A stretch of 64,000 nucleotides of DNA from Silene latifolia (GCF_048544455.1 NC_133537.1:13143541-13207540); one strand, 5' to 3'. Counted from the first letter of the stretch, positions 33,632-44,926 are shown. A program made the numbers and translations. The notes: generated from the sequence alone by a model not told the origin.

Positions 33632-33875
33632 TGGAAATACTGCTGTAACTTTCTGATTTCTCAATTAGCTCTAGAGCATGAGCTAATAAGGTCTAAAAAC
33701 CTGCAAATGCACAATAATACGCGCCCAAAATTGCGCAAAACCCAAAGTAACCATCCTAAGTGTTTAAAATCCTAAGCAAATGAAATAAATTGCGAAGTCT
33801 CGCGCACACAAAAGCAATAAATAAAAAGGTTCAAAAACAAATAAAATGTAAATGTTTTGAAGAAGTCTCAATCAA

Positions 33876-34820
33876 CTAATAGTTGATCAAGAACGGCCAT
33901 GGAATGGCCCACTTGACTGGCTTCTGGCTACAAGAGGTAGCCTCAACAGTGCTCATCTTCTCAACGGGACTCTTCTCAACTTCATCATCCGATAAGCTCA
34001 ACGGATCAACATGTCGGACATCTTCCCACTCAATGACCTCCTCTGACTCGTCGGAATCCAGATCGACTCGTTGCTTTGGTGGCTCATCTTCGGGCTCCTC
34101 ATCAGTGCCATAGCTAAGGCATCCTAGACCACCTCTTTGAACAATTGGCTCCTTCACAGCTGGAGCAACATGTGGCTCTTCCTTCCCCAAACCAGCTCCG
34201 CAATATCTAAAAAAAAGAGAATCTTCCTCCACTTTGCTCCCAATCTGGGGCGGAGGTGTCACAACAGGAGTAGGAATAGAGACAGGCATATCAGGAAGTA
34301 TAAAATAAGATTTCTTTTCAGAAACCGTATTGCAAGTGACAGGCCACATGGGGTCTTTCTTCCTAGCTGTATGGGCAAAGACAATGGAATGTTTGCCTAC
34401 CTTAAAGGTCAAAGTTCCCGAACCAACATCAATAACTGCACCAGCAGTGTGCAGAAATGGTCTACCCAAAATGATGGGGATGTGGGCATCTTCGGGCATA
34501 TCTAACACCACGAAGTCAACAGGGAAGAAAAACTTCCCTATTTGCACGAGGATGTCCTCTAAGACTCCTATTGGCTGGACCGCAGAGCGATCAGCCATCT
34601 GTACTGTCATGTTGGTTACTGCAAACCTAGTCAATTTGAGCTTCCTAGCAAGACTCAAGGGCATTAAACTAATACTGGCTCCTAAGTCACATAAGGCTTT
34701 CTCTATAGGAAAGGTGCCAATATTACATGGGACAGAAAAACTACCCGGGTCTTCTAGCTTAAGGGGTGCAGTATGGGTCAAATAAGAGCATGTCTCCTTA
34801 GTTAGTGCGATAGTATGCAC
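33876..34820 (-). CDS. Protease (retropepsin) part of Gag-Pro, element B
   Basis: This minus-strand frame of 314 codons carries a plant retropepsin-like domain. The active-site motif is CDLGASISLMP (family D-[ST/L]-G-A-S form, here D-L-G-A) near residues 43-53, followed by the hydrophobic IPIILGRPFL motif near residues 113-122. Ahead of it is the conserved LEDPGSFSVPC segment, and behind it an acidic linker (DSDESEEVIEWED). In Athila elements RT follows at this point; here the frame ends at 33876 and nothing from pol follows. It would process Gag made by this or a related element. The start codon shown is simply the first Met of the open frame; the protein is probably made as Gag-Pro. Confidence 0.75.
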   Translation of the reverse strand: MHTIALTKETCSYLTHTAPLKLEDPGSFSVPCNIGTFPIEKALCDLGASISLMPLSLARKLKLTRFAVTNMTVQMADRSAVQPIGVLEDILVQIGKFFFPVDFVVLDMPEDAHIPIILGRPFLHTAGAVIDVGSGTLTFKVGKHSIVFAHTARKKDPMWPVTCNTVSEKKSYFILPDMPVSIPTPVVTPPPQIGSKVEEDSLFFRYCGAGLGKEEPHVAPAVKEPIVQRGGLGCLSYGTDEEPEDEPPKQRVDLDSDESEEVIEWEDVRHVDPLSLSDDEVEKSPVEKMSTVEATSCSQKPVKWAIPWPFLINY

Positions 34821-34850
34821 AGTATCAAGTGACTTCTTTTTAGACAGTAA

Positions 34851-36960
34851 TTACTTCATGAATTTTGTGTAAGCAGGCACTTGATTGACTAATTCAAGGA
34901 AAGGAACTTGTACATTTAAGCTACGAATAACCTTTTCAAACTTATTAAATGCTACCTGTTCCTTTGTCGGCACCAATATCTCTGGATAAGGGGCTGAAAG
35001 TAGCAACTTAGCCCTCTCCTCTAGATCTCTCATGCCGGCATCAGTGGACTTAGGCTGGAAGTCCACAACCTTCTCCTTGTTGTAGCTCGACCCCTCTTCA
35101 GACCGTCTCAAATGTGAACCATTAATCGATAAAGGGTCATACTTCGGAACCGGAACGGACCCATCAGCATTCGAGTCTGTCCTCAATATTTTCGGGCCAG
35201 TAGTACCCCGAAACAAGTGGTCCCTCAAGTTATCGGGCATTGGAGGACGAAAAGAATCACCTTCAGCAGCAATGTCAGTCGACCGACCAGGTTGGTCAGT
35301 CGATCGATCCCGACTTCAACAGACGAAGCTCTTTGTTTGTCGCACTTCGATCGATCGGCCAGGGTATGTCGTCGATCGATCGACATACCCCCGATCGTCT
35401 TTTTCTTGCTTTTGTTCGTTCTAGCTTTCTTCTGACTCGGTTCCGCCTCATCTTTTTCAGGGGCATCCTCTATCATAGCAGGCCCTTCAAGGGTAGACCC
35501 ACTCCTCAAGGTGATAGCATTAAGGGTCTCTTTTTGCTCCGTCTGAGTCGGTAAGTGTCCCGGAGCTCGAGTTGTGCTCTTGCTAGCCAATTGGGCAATT
35601 TGGCTCTCCAACATCTTCATCCCGGCCTCTCTAGCCTGGGATTCCTTCAAAGAACAAATTCTTTAACTCATTGAAATCAGAACCTTGGGTTTGTTTCTTT
35701 CTTCTTTGTGGGACATACGGAGGCTTTTGGAACTGTTGTTGCTTATGAGGGGGCATATAGTTCTGCTGCTGTTGCTGCTGTGGAGGTTGAGTCGGATTCA
35801 AAACATTTTGGCTACTCCACCTCAAGTTAGGGTGGACATTCGGCTCATAATAAGTATTTGTCTGCCTATAATATTGAAAGGCAAACAATAAGACTCAAAG
35901 GGACTAGGACAATTGTCCAAACATGTCCTCGGCTCCACATCTTTACAGGCATTTAAAGGACCTGTCTGAAACAAAGCATTTACATGGTAAATCCCTCCTT
36001 TGGAAGCTCCTCCCAACTCGTACTTGTCAAATCTCGCCGTGAGAGCTTATAATGCAGCTATGGAGCAATGAGCTCTCCTTTGATTTCCTCGGGAATTCCC
36101 ATACTCAGCTTTGTGGGTGGCCAAGTCATCAATGATCTTCCACCCCTTAGTCTCCCCCGTATTCTCCTGGAATCTGCCATTAGCTGTCGCATCCAGGATA
36201 GCCCTCTGATCATCATACTGCCCATTGTAGAACTGATTGCATAGGCTCCACTTCTCAAACCCATTTTGCGGAATAGTTCGCACCAGTTTCTTGAAACGGA
36301 CCCATGCCTCATGAAAGTTCTCATCCGGCCCCTGTTTAAAGCTCGTGATTTGAGCTCTAATAGCATTCGTCTTCGAGGCAGAAAAGTACTTCTTGTAGAA
36401 TGCCAAGGCCAAAGAAATCCAGTCGGTGATCCCATTAGCAGCTCGGTCCAGATCTCTGTACCACTCCCTTGCAGCATCGCGGAGTGAGAATATAAACATG
36501 TTCTCCTTTATCTGGTCCTGGGTCACACCGGTCGGCGGGGGTATAGAGCAGCAATAATACATAAATATCTCCATATGCTTGGCTGCATCTTCATTTGCAG
36601 CTCCCCCGAATTGGTTCCTCTCAACCAAGTTGATATAAGCGAGCTTGGTTCGAATTTCCTATCGCTCCAGGTAATTCGAACCCTTGTATAGATTTGCAAA
36701 TTTGTCGGCTCGAGTGACTCGCTATACTCGCTTCTTCACCATGACTGGAAATTTCGGAGATGTAACTGTCTCGGTGAAGAAGTGGAAATGGGTGATGAAG
36801 GTGGATCCTCCTCGTATAGCTCGTTCTCGTAGTAACTAGACAGAATACTCGGCTCTTTCCTCGTCGGCAATATCCTAGATGATCGTCTCAACTCACGCAA
36901 GGTCTTCTCAATCTCGGGATTGAAAGGTACTAATTCACCACCCCGTGACTGCGCATAAGA
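34851..36960 (-). pseudogene. Gag of element B, interrupted
   Basis: The capsid-like retrotransposon gag domain (PF03732 type) is in the frame 36628-36047: MFIFSLRDAAREWYRDL, WISLALAFYKKYF, FHEAWVRFKKLV. A few codons upstream (about 36650) remain open, so the start lies further right. After a frame break at about 36050-35890 the protein continues at 35888-35631 (Gln-rich, QQQQQQNYMPP), then 35650-35225, containing the Athila landmark NAITLRSG, then 35240-34851 up to the protease. A pair of palindrome doublets (35278-35384) sits inside this coding stretch and coincides with the frame change near 35230. Gag forms the particle; several breaks make this copy unlikely to work. Confidence 0.75.
35278..35384. 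repeat. Palindrome doublets 7 and 8, inside the gag-pro coding region of B
   Basis: GTCGACCGAC (35278) with GTCGATCGAT (35299), and TCGATCGATCGG (about 35347) with GTCGATCGATCGAC (about 35371). These are diverged copies. On the minus strand they are translated as SIDR-like repeats. Confidence 0.7.
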
Positions 36961-37060
36961 GGAAACTACAAAAGAATATGAGAGTAGTTTAAGGAATGAA
37001 TGTCCCTTAAACTAAGAAACAGACTAAAATAAAACAACTAAAAATTAGAACAATTGCTCT

Positions 37061-37077
37061 CCCAAGAAACGGCGCCA
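37061..37077 (-). promoter_or_regulatory. Primer binding site of element B
   Basis: TGGCGCCGTTTCTTGGG on the minus strand, five bases after the 5' LTR end. The first nine bases match the usual Athila PBS (TGGCGCCGT, tRNA-Asp type). Confidence 0.75.
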
Positions 37078-37082
37078 AAATT

Positions 37083-38591
37083 TGATACCCGTCGTTGTGA
37101 GTACCAAAAATAAAATTTATATTTCCTATTAAGACTAACAAAAGCTAGTGGTAACAGGGTCGAACCACAGAGAGGCAGATGTAATTATTAGATGTCTAAT
37201 TTCGTCTAAGGTAACCAAGTGTGTGGGGTTGAGTTGATTTGGTCTATAGCTAAAGGCAAATAAAGACAGTAAACTAAATAAACGGATAAAATCAAGAAAT
37301 AAAAGGGTGCAAGGATGATCGGTTCACTATAGTTTCGGCGGCAACAAACTAGGTAGGTCTAAAACAATCACGTGAGACGGGAAAATAAGAGGTCCTTTCG
37401 GTCCACTCTCACAGGTAGCATCTTTCGATCTCGCACACGGGTCCCTAATACCGCTAATATCGACTCTCGTCCGAAAAGTGACTAAAGGTCTAAATTAATC
37501 TATCTTTCGATCTAATTAATCTAGTCGTCTTAATTAAGTAGGCTATCTCCCTTCCCTATCTTTCGATCTATATTGGGTCGGTCAAATCCTAGGTATTCAA
37601 CTAGTCGTGTGCACTCGATTCGTCAAACACAACAATTAAAACAATTAAAACGAAACAATCTCAGCATGGCCAGTCGATCGACCAGGGAACCCAGTCGATC
37701 GACCGGCATGCGATTTCAGGCCGTGTTAAATCTAATGCCGCCTAACCTACAGATCCCCTACATCCTAGCACAATTAATTTAGCTACTCATACTAGGAATG
37801 ATAACAATAATGGAATTAACGAAATTAACTACTGAATTCATGCTTAAATCGACGGAATAAAAGGCTAGCATAAAACGATAATTATGGCTTCGGGAAACTA
37901 ACTAACAATTCTATACTATGAACGATAAAGTAATGAAACTGAAAATAAGCAGAGGAAAATACCGTGAAGATGAATGGTAACAGAAAGATTAAAAGAACGA
38001 ATGAAAGCAATATCCCGAACCCTAATTCTTTAATATGCTAAAACTGATAAAGAACTCAAGGAAAACTAGATAAATTTCTGAATGAATATCTCCGTAAACT
38101 AGGTTACGTTATATAGCAAACTCACGTAACTTTATTCCTAAACCTAACATAGCTTTGGGCTTCAAGTTTCTCGATCTATTGATTCACGTCTGAAGTAGCG
38201 GTTTGGTCGATCGACCACTATGACCGGTCGATCGACTGGTCTGCTATGCACAGTAGTTCCTGGAAGTCGTGGGTTGGTCGATCGACTAAGGGAGCCAGTC
38301 GATCGACTGCTTTAGTTGATTCTTGACTTCTAACTTCTCGTGGATTTGTTTTTCGGGCCTTGAAATGCGCACCAAGCTCGTTCCTTAAGTAAATACTTCA
38401 TGTCAAATGCAGTGCAAGATACTCGGGGACGGATTTAGCTCAATATCTACTCATTTCCGCATACATCTGCAATATTACATAAAAATACGAAAGTAGACGA
38501 AATGGGGCAAATAGTAGCCTTAAACTACATAAATGAGCTCTGAAATGCGTGTAAAATAGGGTGTAAAATACCATATAAAAGACACGCATCA
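37083..38591 (-). repeat. 5' LTR of element B
   Basis: Partner of the LTR at 30045-31551, with the same ends and the same palindrome doublets (37673, 37694, 38206, 38227, 38277, 38298). Differences are a few single bases and 1-bp indels. Confidence 0.92.
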
Positions 38592-38596
38592 GAGCT

Positions 38597-38934
38597 TAAG
38601 GTGACTAAGAAATTAGTCTTAAACCCTTGACCACTATTATTACCCTTCTCTTGTTAGACCTTGTTTCTCCCCCTAATTGCCCTTTGTGAACCCAAAGACC
38701 TTAGCCTTCCCTTATTAATTAAAAAACAATTTCATTTAGTTTAAATTTTATACCTTATTGCATCTTAGTTTACAGTTTAATCAACCTCTTACTTTTGTTT
38801 GACTAAAATAGGACTTGAAACGGACTAAGTATACACCCCCGCCATCTTTGTGTTCGACACCCTAATTATACTACTTAATTTGGGTTCTTTATAAATTATT
38901 TTTGATTGGGAAGTAACGACAAATCCCTACATCA
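38597..38934 (+). repeat. 5' LTR of D, second part
   Basis: It continues the LTR after the B insertion (GAGCT duplication at 38592-38596) and ends CCTACATCA, matching the 3' LTR end at 48133. Confidence 0.9.
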
Positions 38935-38937
38935 AAA

Positions 38938-38954
38938 TGGCGCCTTTGCCGAGG
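38938..38954 (+). promoter_or_regulatory. Primer binding site of element D
   Basis: TGGCGCCTTTGCCGAGG, three bases after the LTR. The Athila-type PBS with two changes from the usual TGGCGCCGTTGCCGGGG. Confidence 0.8.
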
Positions 38955-39093
38955 ATGGCGTTAGGTTATGCTTAGTTAGTTGAAGTTTCTAGCTTTAGTC
39001 TTTACTTGTTGTTTGCTTGTTTGTGTGCTTCTTGTAGAGTGTGTGTGACTTTTGTCTTACCCTAGTGTGTAAAAGCACTAGGAGTCTTACGGT

Positions 39094-40287
39094 TTGTCAA
39101 GTTGTATGCCTAGGAGGAACCACCAAGCTTTGCTCTTTGACTCCGATCCCGAAAGGCTTTTTAGAGCCTTAAGGAATAGGACAATTGCAAGGGTTAGAAC
39201 CTCTTCTCAAGCAACCATAAACCAAGCAAATCCTCTCATCCAACCTCTCATTGAAAACACAACTCAACAACAACCAAACAACACAATTGATCCTCCGATA
39301 GAAAGTCCATTTCACAACTTCCAAATTCCAAATAGCCCCCCTCAAACACCACCCCCTCATATACCAAATCCACCACCACCAATGGCTTTACGTGACCATA
39401 ACCGTCCAAACCATAATGATGCTTGTAACCCCATCAATTTTGGCATCTTGGCTCCAAACAATTTTGAGATACACCCGGCTCAAGTTGGCCTAATTGAAAA
39501 AGACTTGTTTGGAGGACACATTGAAGAAGATGCTCATGCTCACCTAAGGAGGTTCAAGAGGAAGGTCTCTATGATGAAAAAGAATGGGGTATCCGAGGAT
39601 ACACTAAGGATGATGTTATTCCCATTTTCTCTAACGGGCAAGGCGGATCGTTGGTTGAATGTGCACCCTCCGGACACATTTACTGCATGGGATGCCTTAG
39701 CCAAGGCGTTCCTATAGAAGTATTATCCATCATCAAAGACCGCTATGCTCCGGAACGAAATTCATACCTTTCAACAAGAGGAAGGAGAGTCCCTAAGAGA
39801 GGCATGGGATAGGTACCTAGATCTACTTGCTAGTTGCCCTCATCATGGGATCCCGGCTTGGTACGTGACTCAAACCTTCTTTCAAACTTTTCTCCCAAGG
39901 ACAAAAGAAATGGTGAATGCCTCCGCGGGAGGGGGATTCGATCATTTGGGTGAAGAGGAAGGTACGACTCTAATCAAGAAAATGGTGGACTCCGAGGCAA
40001 ACTATGGCACAAGAGTGAATGTCTTAAGAAGAAGTAAGCACCCTCCCGAATTCTTAGTAAATAAGGAGACTAATGCTAAGCTTGATATGCTCACCAAAAA
40101 GCTTGAAGAGTTGAGTAAGAATAAGCAAGTGAACAAAGTGAATCAAACTACTACTTCTCATGGACCATCCATGGAGGAAGTGATGCAAAGATCAACATGT
40201 GAGTCATGTGGAGGTATGGGTCACACTTATGAAATATGTGCATTAACCATTACAACAACTTTGATGGGAACAATGTGCATGAGGTGA
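39094..40287 (+). pseudogene. Gag of element D with one premature stop
   Basis: From ATG 39094 (MSSCMPRRNHQ) one frame runs to an amber codon at 39715-39717 and continues in the same frame from 39718 to about 40250, so a single nonsense change breaks it. The capsid-like retrotransposon gag domain spans roughly 39480-39960 (HAHLRRFKRKVSMM, LTGKADRWLNVHPP, SLREAWDRYLDLL). A CCHC zinc knuckle, C-X2-C-X4-H-X4-C, is at about 40198-40239. Just after it the frame shifts, and the rest of Gag and the protease are in the frame beginning 40236. In the family Gag packages the RNA in cytoplasmic particles. Confidence 0.85.
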
Positions 40288-42035
40288 ATGCTTTCCAAGC
40301 ATTTAACAATTTTTCTAACCGTCCACCTAGGCCCTCATTCAACAACAACCAAGGATCCAACCAAAACTTTGCCAACCAATATCAAGCATACCAAGATTAT
40401 GGGTGTAACCAAGGGAACCAAGGTAATCAAAACTTTTATCAAGGAAACCAAGGTAATCAAGCCAACCAAGGGTTTGGTCAAGGGTTCAACCAAGGGTTCA
40501 ATCAAGGATACAACAATAATCAAAGGTATAACCAAGGGCAAAATCAAGGGTTCAATCAAGGGTACCAAGGGAACAACCAAAATTCCAACTTTAAAGATCA
40601 AGGATATGGCTTTCCTCCTCCAATTTCCAACCAACCTTTCAACCAAGAGCCACCACCCCAACAAGCAAGTAATACCATGGGAGATGATAAATATGACAAC
40701 TTAGTGAAGTTGATAGGGGATTTGGAAAGTAATACCCAACAACAAATCAAGAGTCTTGAAGCTAAAGTGGCTTCCCAAGCTCTCATGAGTTCTCAAAAAC
40801 CACCGGGTGTATTTCTAAGACAAGGGCAAAATCCAAGAGACCCTATGAAGGCAAAGGAAGTTAATGCTATCATGGTTGGAGTTGAAGAGGAGAAAGAAGA
40901 GTCATTTGATTTGCCAAGTCAAGAGGAGTTATCTTACACTACTCCCTTTTCCATGGCTATGGAAACATTCCAAGAAGTTGACCATGAGCCCAAAAAAGAG
41001 AGCATAGAAGATTATGTGCTTGAGCAAATAATGACAATTCATGGTACAAGCTTGGATGTTGAAGTCGACCCAGATAAGGGAGAGATGGTTATGACAACAC
41101 CAACCATTATGAGTGAAGAATTTGTGCTTGAGGAAATAGTGGAAGCACCAAATGTGAGGGTAGAAGTTGAGAGGAACCCGGAAAAAGAAGAGATGGTGAT
41201 GGTAGAAGAACACTCTTTGGCCAAGCAAGAAGAAGTCATTTATAGAAGAGTGGACATTAGTAGCCATGAGCTTGATGCCTCAAGTGAGAAGTGCAATGTG
41301 GTCAAATCTAAAGAAATCCCCATCAAACTTGATGACCCCGGGAGTTTCTCAATTCCATGTATCGCTGGTGACCAAAAGGTGGATAGTGCTTTATATGACT
41401 TAGGAGCAAGTGTGAGTGTCATACCACTTGCTCTTGTGAAGAAGTTGAATATTTCAAGCTTAGCCCGCACTTCCATTACAATCAAACTTGCCGATGGAAC
41501 AATCAAATATCCAAATGGGATTCTCAAGGATATCATGGTTCAAATTGGCAAGCTTTCAATTCCTACCGACTTTGTTGTGTTGGACATCCCTATGGGAAGA
41601 AGCTCTCGTGTCATTCTTGGTAGGCCATTCTTGGCCACGGGGGGAGCTATCATAGATGTCAAAGAGGGACAATTGTCATTCAAAGTTGGGAAGGAAAAAG
41701 TTAAATTCAAGCTACCACATGCTTCAAAGAAAACCGTGGTTCAAAACATGTTTGCCGTGGAGACATTAGAACTCCATGAGAATGAAGATGAGAACATGGA
41801 GTTCTTAATTTCTTGTGAGCCGAAAGTTGATGATGAGCCACCGGCTAAGTTTCTTAAAGAAGAAGTGAATGCTAAAGATAAGTGTGGGGAAAAGGGCAAG
41901 ATTTGGGAAACCGAGTTCAATTCTAGCACCAATGCCCCTCCAAAATCAAAACCGGGAATTGAAAAGAAGAAGCCGAAAAGATGGAGGAAAAGATCGAAAG
42001 GAAAGAGGGTATGTGACCCTAATGTTGACAAATAG
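40236..42035 (+). CDS. Gag C-terminus and protease of element D
   Basis: A 599-codon frame in another phase from gag starts inside the zinc knuckle. Residues about 30-140 are an Asn/Gln/Gly-rich repeat region (GNQGNQ-type units). Residues about 150-370 are an acidic linker with repeated EEMVM-type motifs. The retropepsin-like domain follows: YDLGASVSVIPL near residues 385-395, LADGTIKYPNG, then RVILGRPFLATGG near residues 460-470. The C-terminus is Lys-rich. No RT follows before the 3' LTR. Whether the phase change is a decayed frameshift or programmed cannot be told from one copy; the amber codon upstream argues for decay. Confidence 0.8.
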   Translation: MCINHYNNFDGNNVHEVNAFQAFNNFSNRPPRPSFNNNQGSNQNFANQYQAYQDYGCNQGNQGNQNFYQGNQGNQANQGFGQGFNQGFNQGYNNNQRYNQGQNQGFNQGYQGNNQNSNFKDQGYGFPPPISNQPFNQEPPPQQASNTMGDDKYDNLVKLIGDLESNTQQQIKSLEAKVASQALMSSQKPPGVFLRQGQNPRDPMKAKEVNAIMVGVEEEKEESFDLPSQEELSYTTPFSMAMETFQEVDHEPKKESIEDYVLEQIMTIHGTSLDVEVDPDKGEMVMTTPTIMSEEFVLEEIVEAPNVRVEVERNPEKEEMVMVEEHSLAKQEEVIYRRVDISSHELDASSEKCNVVKSKEIPIKLDDPGSFSIPCIAGDQKVDSALYDLGASVSVIPLALVKKLNISSLARTSITIKLADGTIKYPNGILKDIMVQIGKLSIPTDFVVLDIPMGRSSRVILGRPFLATGGAIIDVKEGQLSFKVGKEKVKFKLPHASKKTVVQNMFAVETLELHENEDENMEFLISCEPKVDDEPPAKFLKEEVNAKDKCGEKGKIWETEFNSSTNAPPKSKPGIEKKKPKRWRKRSKGKRVCDPNVDK

Positions 42036-44926
42036 ACTAAGGAAAAGTTTGAAAAAGAAATAAACCGAAAATGGCAAGAGATTCAAGATGCCATGAGTAA
42101 ATTGCATGATTTGATGATGAAGACCAAGGGATCGTGTGTTGTTAATTCTTGTGTTGAAGTTGGAAGGTTGGTGGGATCTCGGAATATTGATCCCGGATGA
42201 ATGAAGCCTTTGAATGAAGAGGTTTGGTGGAGTTACTTAAGAACCACCGCAATGTATATATTCTCTCTCTTTAATTAAGTTTTTACCGCATTTTGCATTT
42301 AGTGACATGATTCAAAAAGTAGTCTCTTTGCATTCATATAGTATAGCTTGCATCGTATTTCAATATTGCATATAGATTAGATCATGCATTGCATACCTAT
42401 TTGAAAACCACTAAAAATTTGAAAAATCAAAAATTAACAAAAACATGTATTTCATTTCCGAATTTCCTCCACACATTTATTTCCATCGGAAATATGTAAA
42501 TAAATAAGTGTGGGGAGGAAATTCCATCATTTAAAAATACAAAAACATGTTATTTATTTTCAAATATTCAAAAAAAAAAATCCAAAAACATGTTCTTTAA
42601 TTTCGAAAAATTCAAAAACCACCAAAAAAATGTTGTTTATTTTCCCTATTCTCTCCCTATACTTTGTTCCATTGAGGACAATGTAAATTTCAAGTGTGGG
42701 GAGGGAAATATCCACCTTGTGAATATTGTCTATATTTGTTTATATCATTATATACTTGTAAATTTAAGAAAAATCAAGAAAATGCCTAAAAATCGAAAAA
42801 AATTCAAAAATTCCAAAAATATTGCATTGTATATATATGTTTGGCTAACCTTTAGCATATGCATTGACCATTTGAGGCAAAAAGGAGCTAGAAGTCGCTT
42901 GGTAAACTCGTTCTAATCTCCTACTCCTTTACCGTTCTTTCTTTATATATCTTGCATATTTGAAGGAGGATGGGAAATTTTGTGCCTTAGATGTTCCCTT
43001 GGGGAACTTGTGGATTGTTGGTGTTGATGTGTTGCTATGATTAGTCAAAATTATTACACGTCTCCTTTTGTGTCATTTTCATTTCTTGCATGCATTTGTT
43101 TCACATGTATATATGTGTTGTGTTTCCTTCTCATTGCATTGAGTTTGTATATAAATTTTTGAACAAAATTTGGTCTAGGAAAGGAGCATGATACCCTCTA
43201 TGATGATATTGTCTAAGCCGTGTCTTTCCCCTCTTAGTGGCTTGCACCTTGTGACCTCCTTGTTAGGGTGTTTGCTTGCAAATACCCGGGAAATGAGGCT
43301 ATACCGGAAAGTTTTGACCACCATGTGAGACCAAGACCGTAGACTAGGCCTAGATTTCGACATAGATACTTACATGTGAGATTTAGAGCCTCCTTGGGAC
43401 CGGTACATCCATACCCGGTCTCCCTTAGGTGTGAGTAGGCTCCTTGCGTGACATGTTACATCACGACGCACAAGCATGGCGTACTTTCCTTTTTAGACCA
43501 TGAGATGTTCATTTATGTGCATATTTTGAAACAATTAGTTGCATTTCACTTTTGAGCCTCACATTGCCAAATAAGCCTAATTTTTCGACCCTTTAGTCTA
43601 GGTCCTATTTTGCTAACCCCTTTTGAGCTTGAACCTCTCTTTTGGCACCTACAAAACTAGCTACATACCATAAACAACCTTCCCTTATCAAGAAAGTTGC
43701 TTACATGTTGTTGGTTGAATGAAGAAGGGGTGTTTTGAGTCCTAGTTGATAATTTGAGTCGGAATAATTGCCTTTATTTGGTTGGTTTGAATAAAGAGGT
43801 TTTGAAAAAGAAAAGAAAAAGAAATAGAAAAGGAGAAAAATGTAAGGAAAAAGAAAAAAAGTTGCACTTATACTTTGTTTGATGAGAAAAAGCCAAGCAA
43901 CACTCCTTTCATCAATGGAGTAGAAAAAGGCTTTGTAAGAATAAAAGGGCACTTGATGTTTTTCCTAAATGAGCCGGGTTTACACAATTTTTGCTTGATT
44001 TTGGCAAACCAATTTCTTGTTAGGGTGTAGATGTTACTCATTGATTGCAATAAGGTGATAATTTTCGTGTTTTTCCAAAGTGAGTCGGGTTTGCACAATG
44101 TTTGCATAAATTCGGGGAACCAATTTTTGTTAGGGTGTAGACGTTACTCATTTGTTGTAATAAAGTGAAAGAAATGAAATTTTGGCAACTTCTTGATGTG
44201 TACCTCCATATTATTCCAAAATGGTGCTTGCACCAACCCCGTTTCGTCCCGTCGCCTAGCCCCGTTACAACCCTTGTTTCTCTTTATGCATGTTTTCCTT
44301 TTTTGCATCTCATAAATGGTCTTGTAGGAGAGGATTCCATGTTAGATTGCGGGCATGTCTCACGAGTCGAGTAGTTGAGTGATTTTGGTTACTTTTTGCA
44401 CAAATATCACCCGTTCTAAAAAGAAAATGAGAGACTAGTGACAACCGTGAGGAAGTCGGTAGTCTTGGTCCCCTTAGTCATGGGTCAATTTGGTCGAATC
44501 TTGTGTGTGTCGTGTAAATCTTGAAGGTTAGGCTTTGCTTCCCCCTTTCCTGCCTTTGAATTTGTTTCCTAGGCATTTGGTTGTCATACTGAGGTTGCTT
44601 GAGCCACCATTAGGGCATTGGCACCCCGCCAAGACTATGAGACAGTATCTCCCGACCAAAACCTTTAATTGTTCAAAGTAAAACGGCCGCTTAGATGAGG
44701 AAAGCGGTTTGACTTTTTGTGATGCATCTTATATGTCGATCCGTGCTTAATGTTGGATGTGTCAAGAATTTTCCACAAGCCCCCACTTGCCTTGCTTCGG
44801 AATGCATACCTCATTGTGTTTCGGTGTGAGTTGAAGGGACGGAGGAGGCCCGTTAATTGCCTTTCATCGGATATTATTAGTTTATCTAGTCCTTTTATAT
44901 TACGGGTCTTAGTTTAATTTAATGAG
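42036..44926 (+). other. 3' non-coding region of element D
   Basis: 2.9 kb without a supportable gene where Athila elements carry pol and a further ORF. Segments match the 3' region of element A in reverse complement. An internal hairpin plus PPT-like block lies at 42670-42710 and a weaker one at 42475-42525 (ATTTCC/GGAAAT hairpin, then AAGTGTGGGGAGG). Confidence 0.7.
42670..42683 (+). promoter_or_regulatory. Internal hairpin plus PPT-like block in element D
   Basis: Stem CATT/AATG, loop GAGGAC, then AAGTGTGGGGAGGG 10 nt downstream. Counterpart of A at 24796 (stem CATC/GATG). Confidence 0.6.

Larger units (their letters stand above)
31591..33875 (-). other. 3' non-coding region of element B
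   Basis: No coding sequence where RT and integrase would be expected. It contains palindrome doublets (32240, 33529, 33601), an internal hairpin plus PPT block (33041-33079) and an 86-bp tandem duplication (33165-33336). Confidence 0.75.
30045..38591 (-). mobile_element. Element B: complete Athila-like gag-pro retrotransposon (8547 bp)
   Basis: LTRs of 1507 bp (30045-31551) and 1509 bp (37083-38591) begin TGATACCCG and end CGCATCA on the plus strand. A perfect 5-bp duplication GAGCT flanks them (30040-30044 and 38592-38596). The uninterrupted target is seen in the other LTR of D at about 47790. On the minus strand: 5' LTR, PBS, gag, protease, 2.3 kb of non-coding DNA, hairpin, polypurine tract, 3' LTR. 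No RT, RNase H or integrase. LTRs are nearly identical, so this is one of the youngest insertions here. Confidence 0.93.

Noticed and set aside
40335..40664. Minus-strand hydrophobic ORF opposite gag of D
   Set aside because: Shadow of the Asn/Gln/Gly repeat region.
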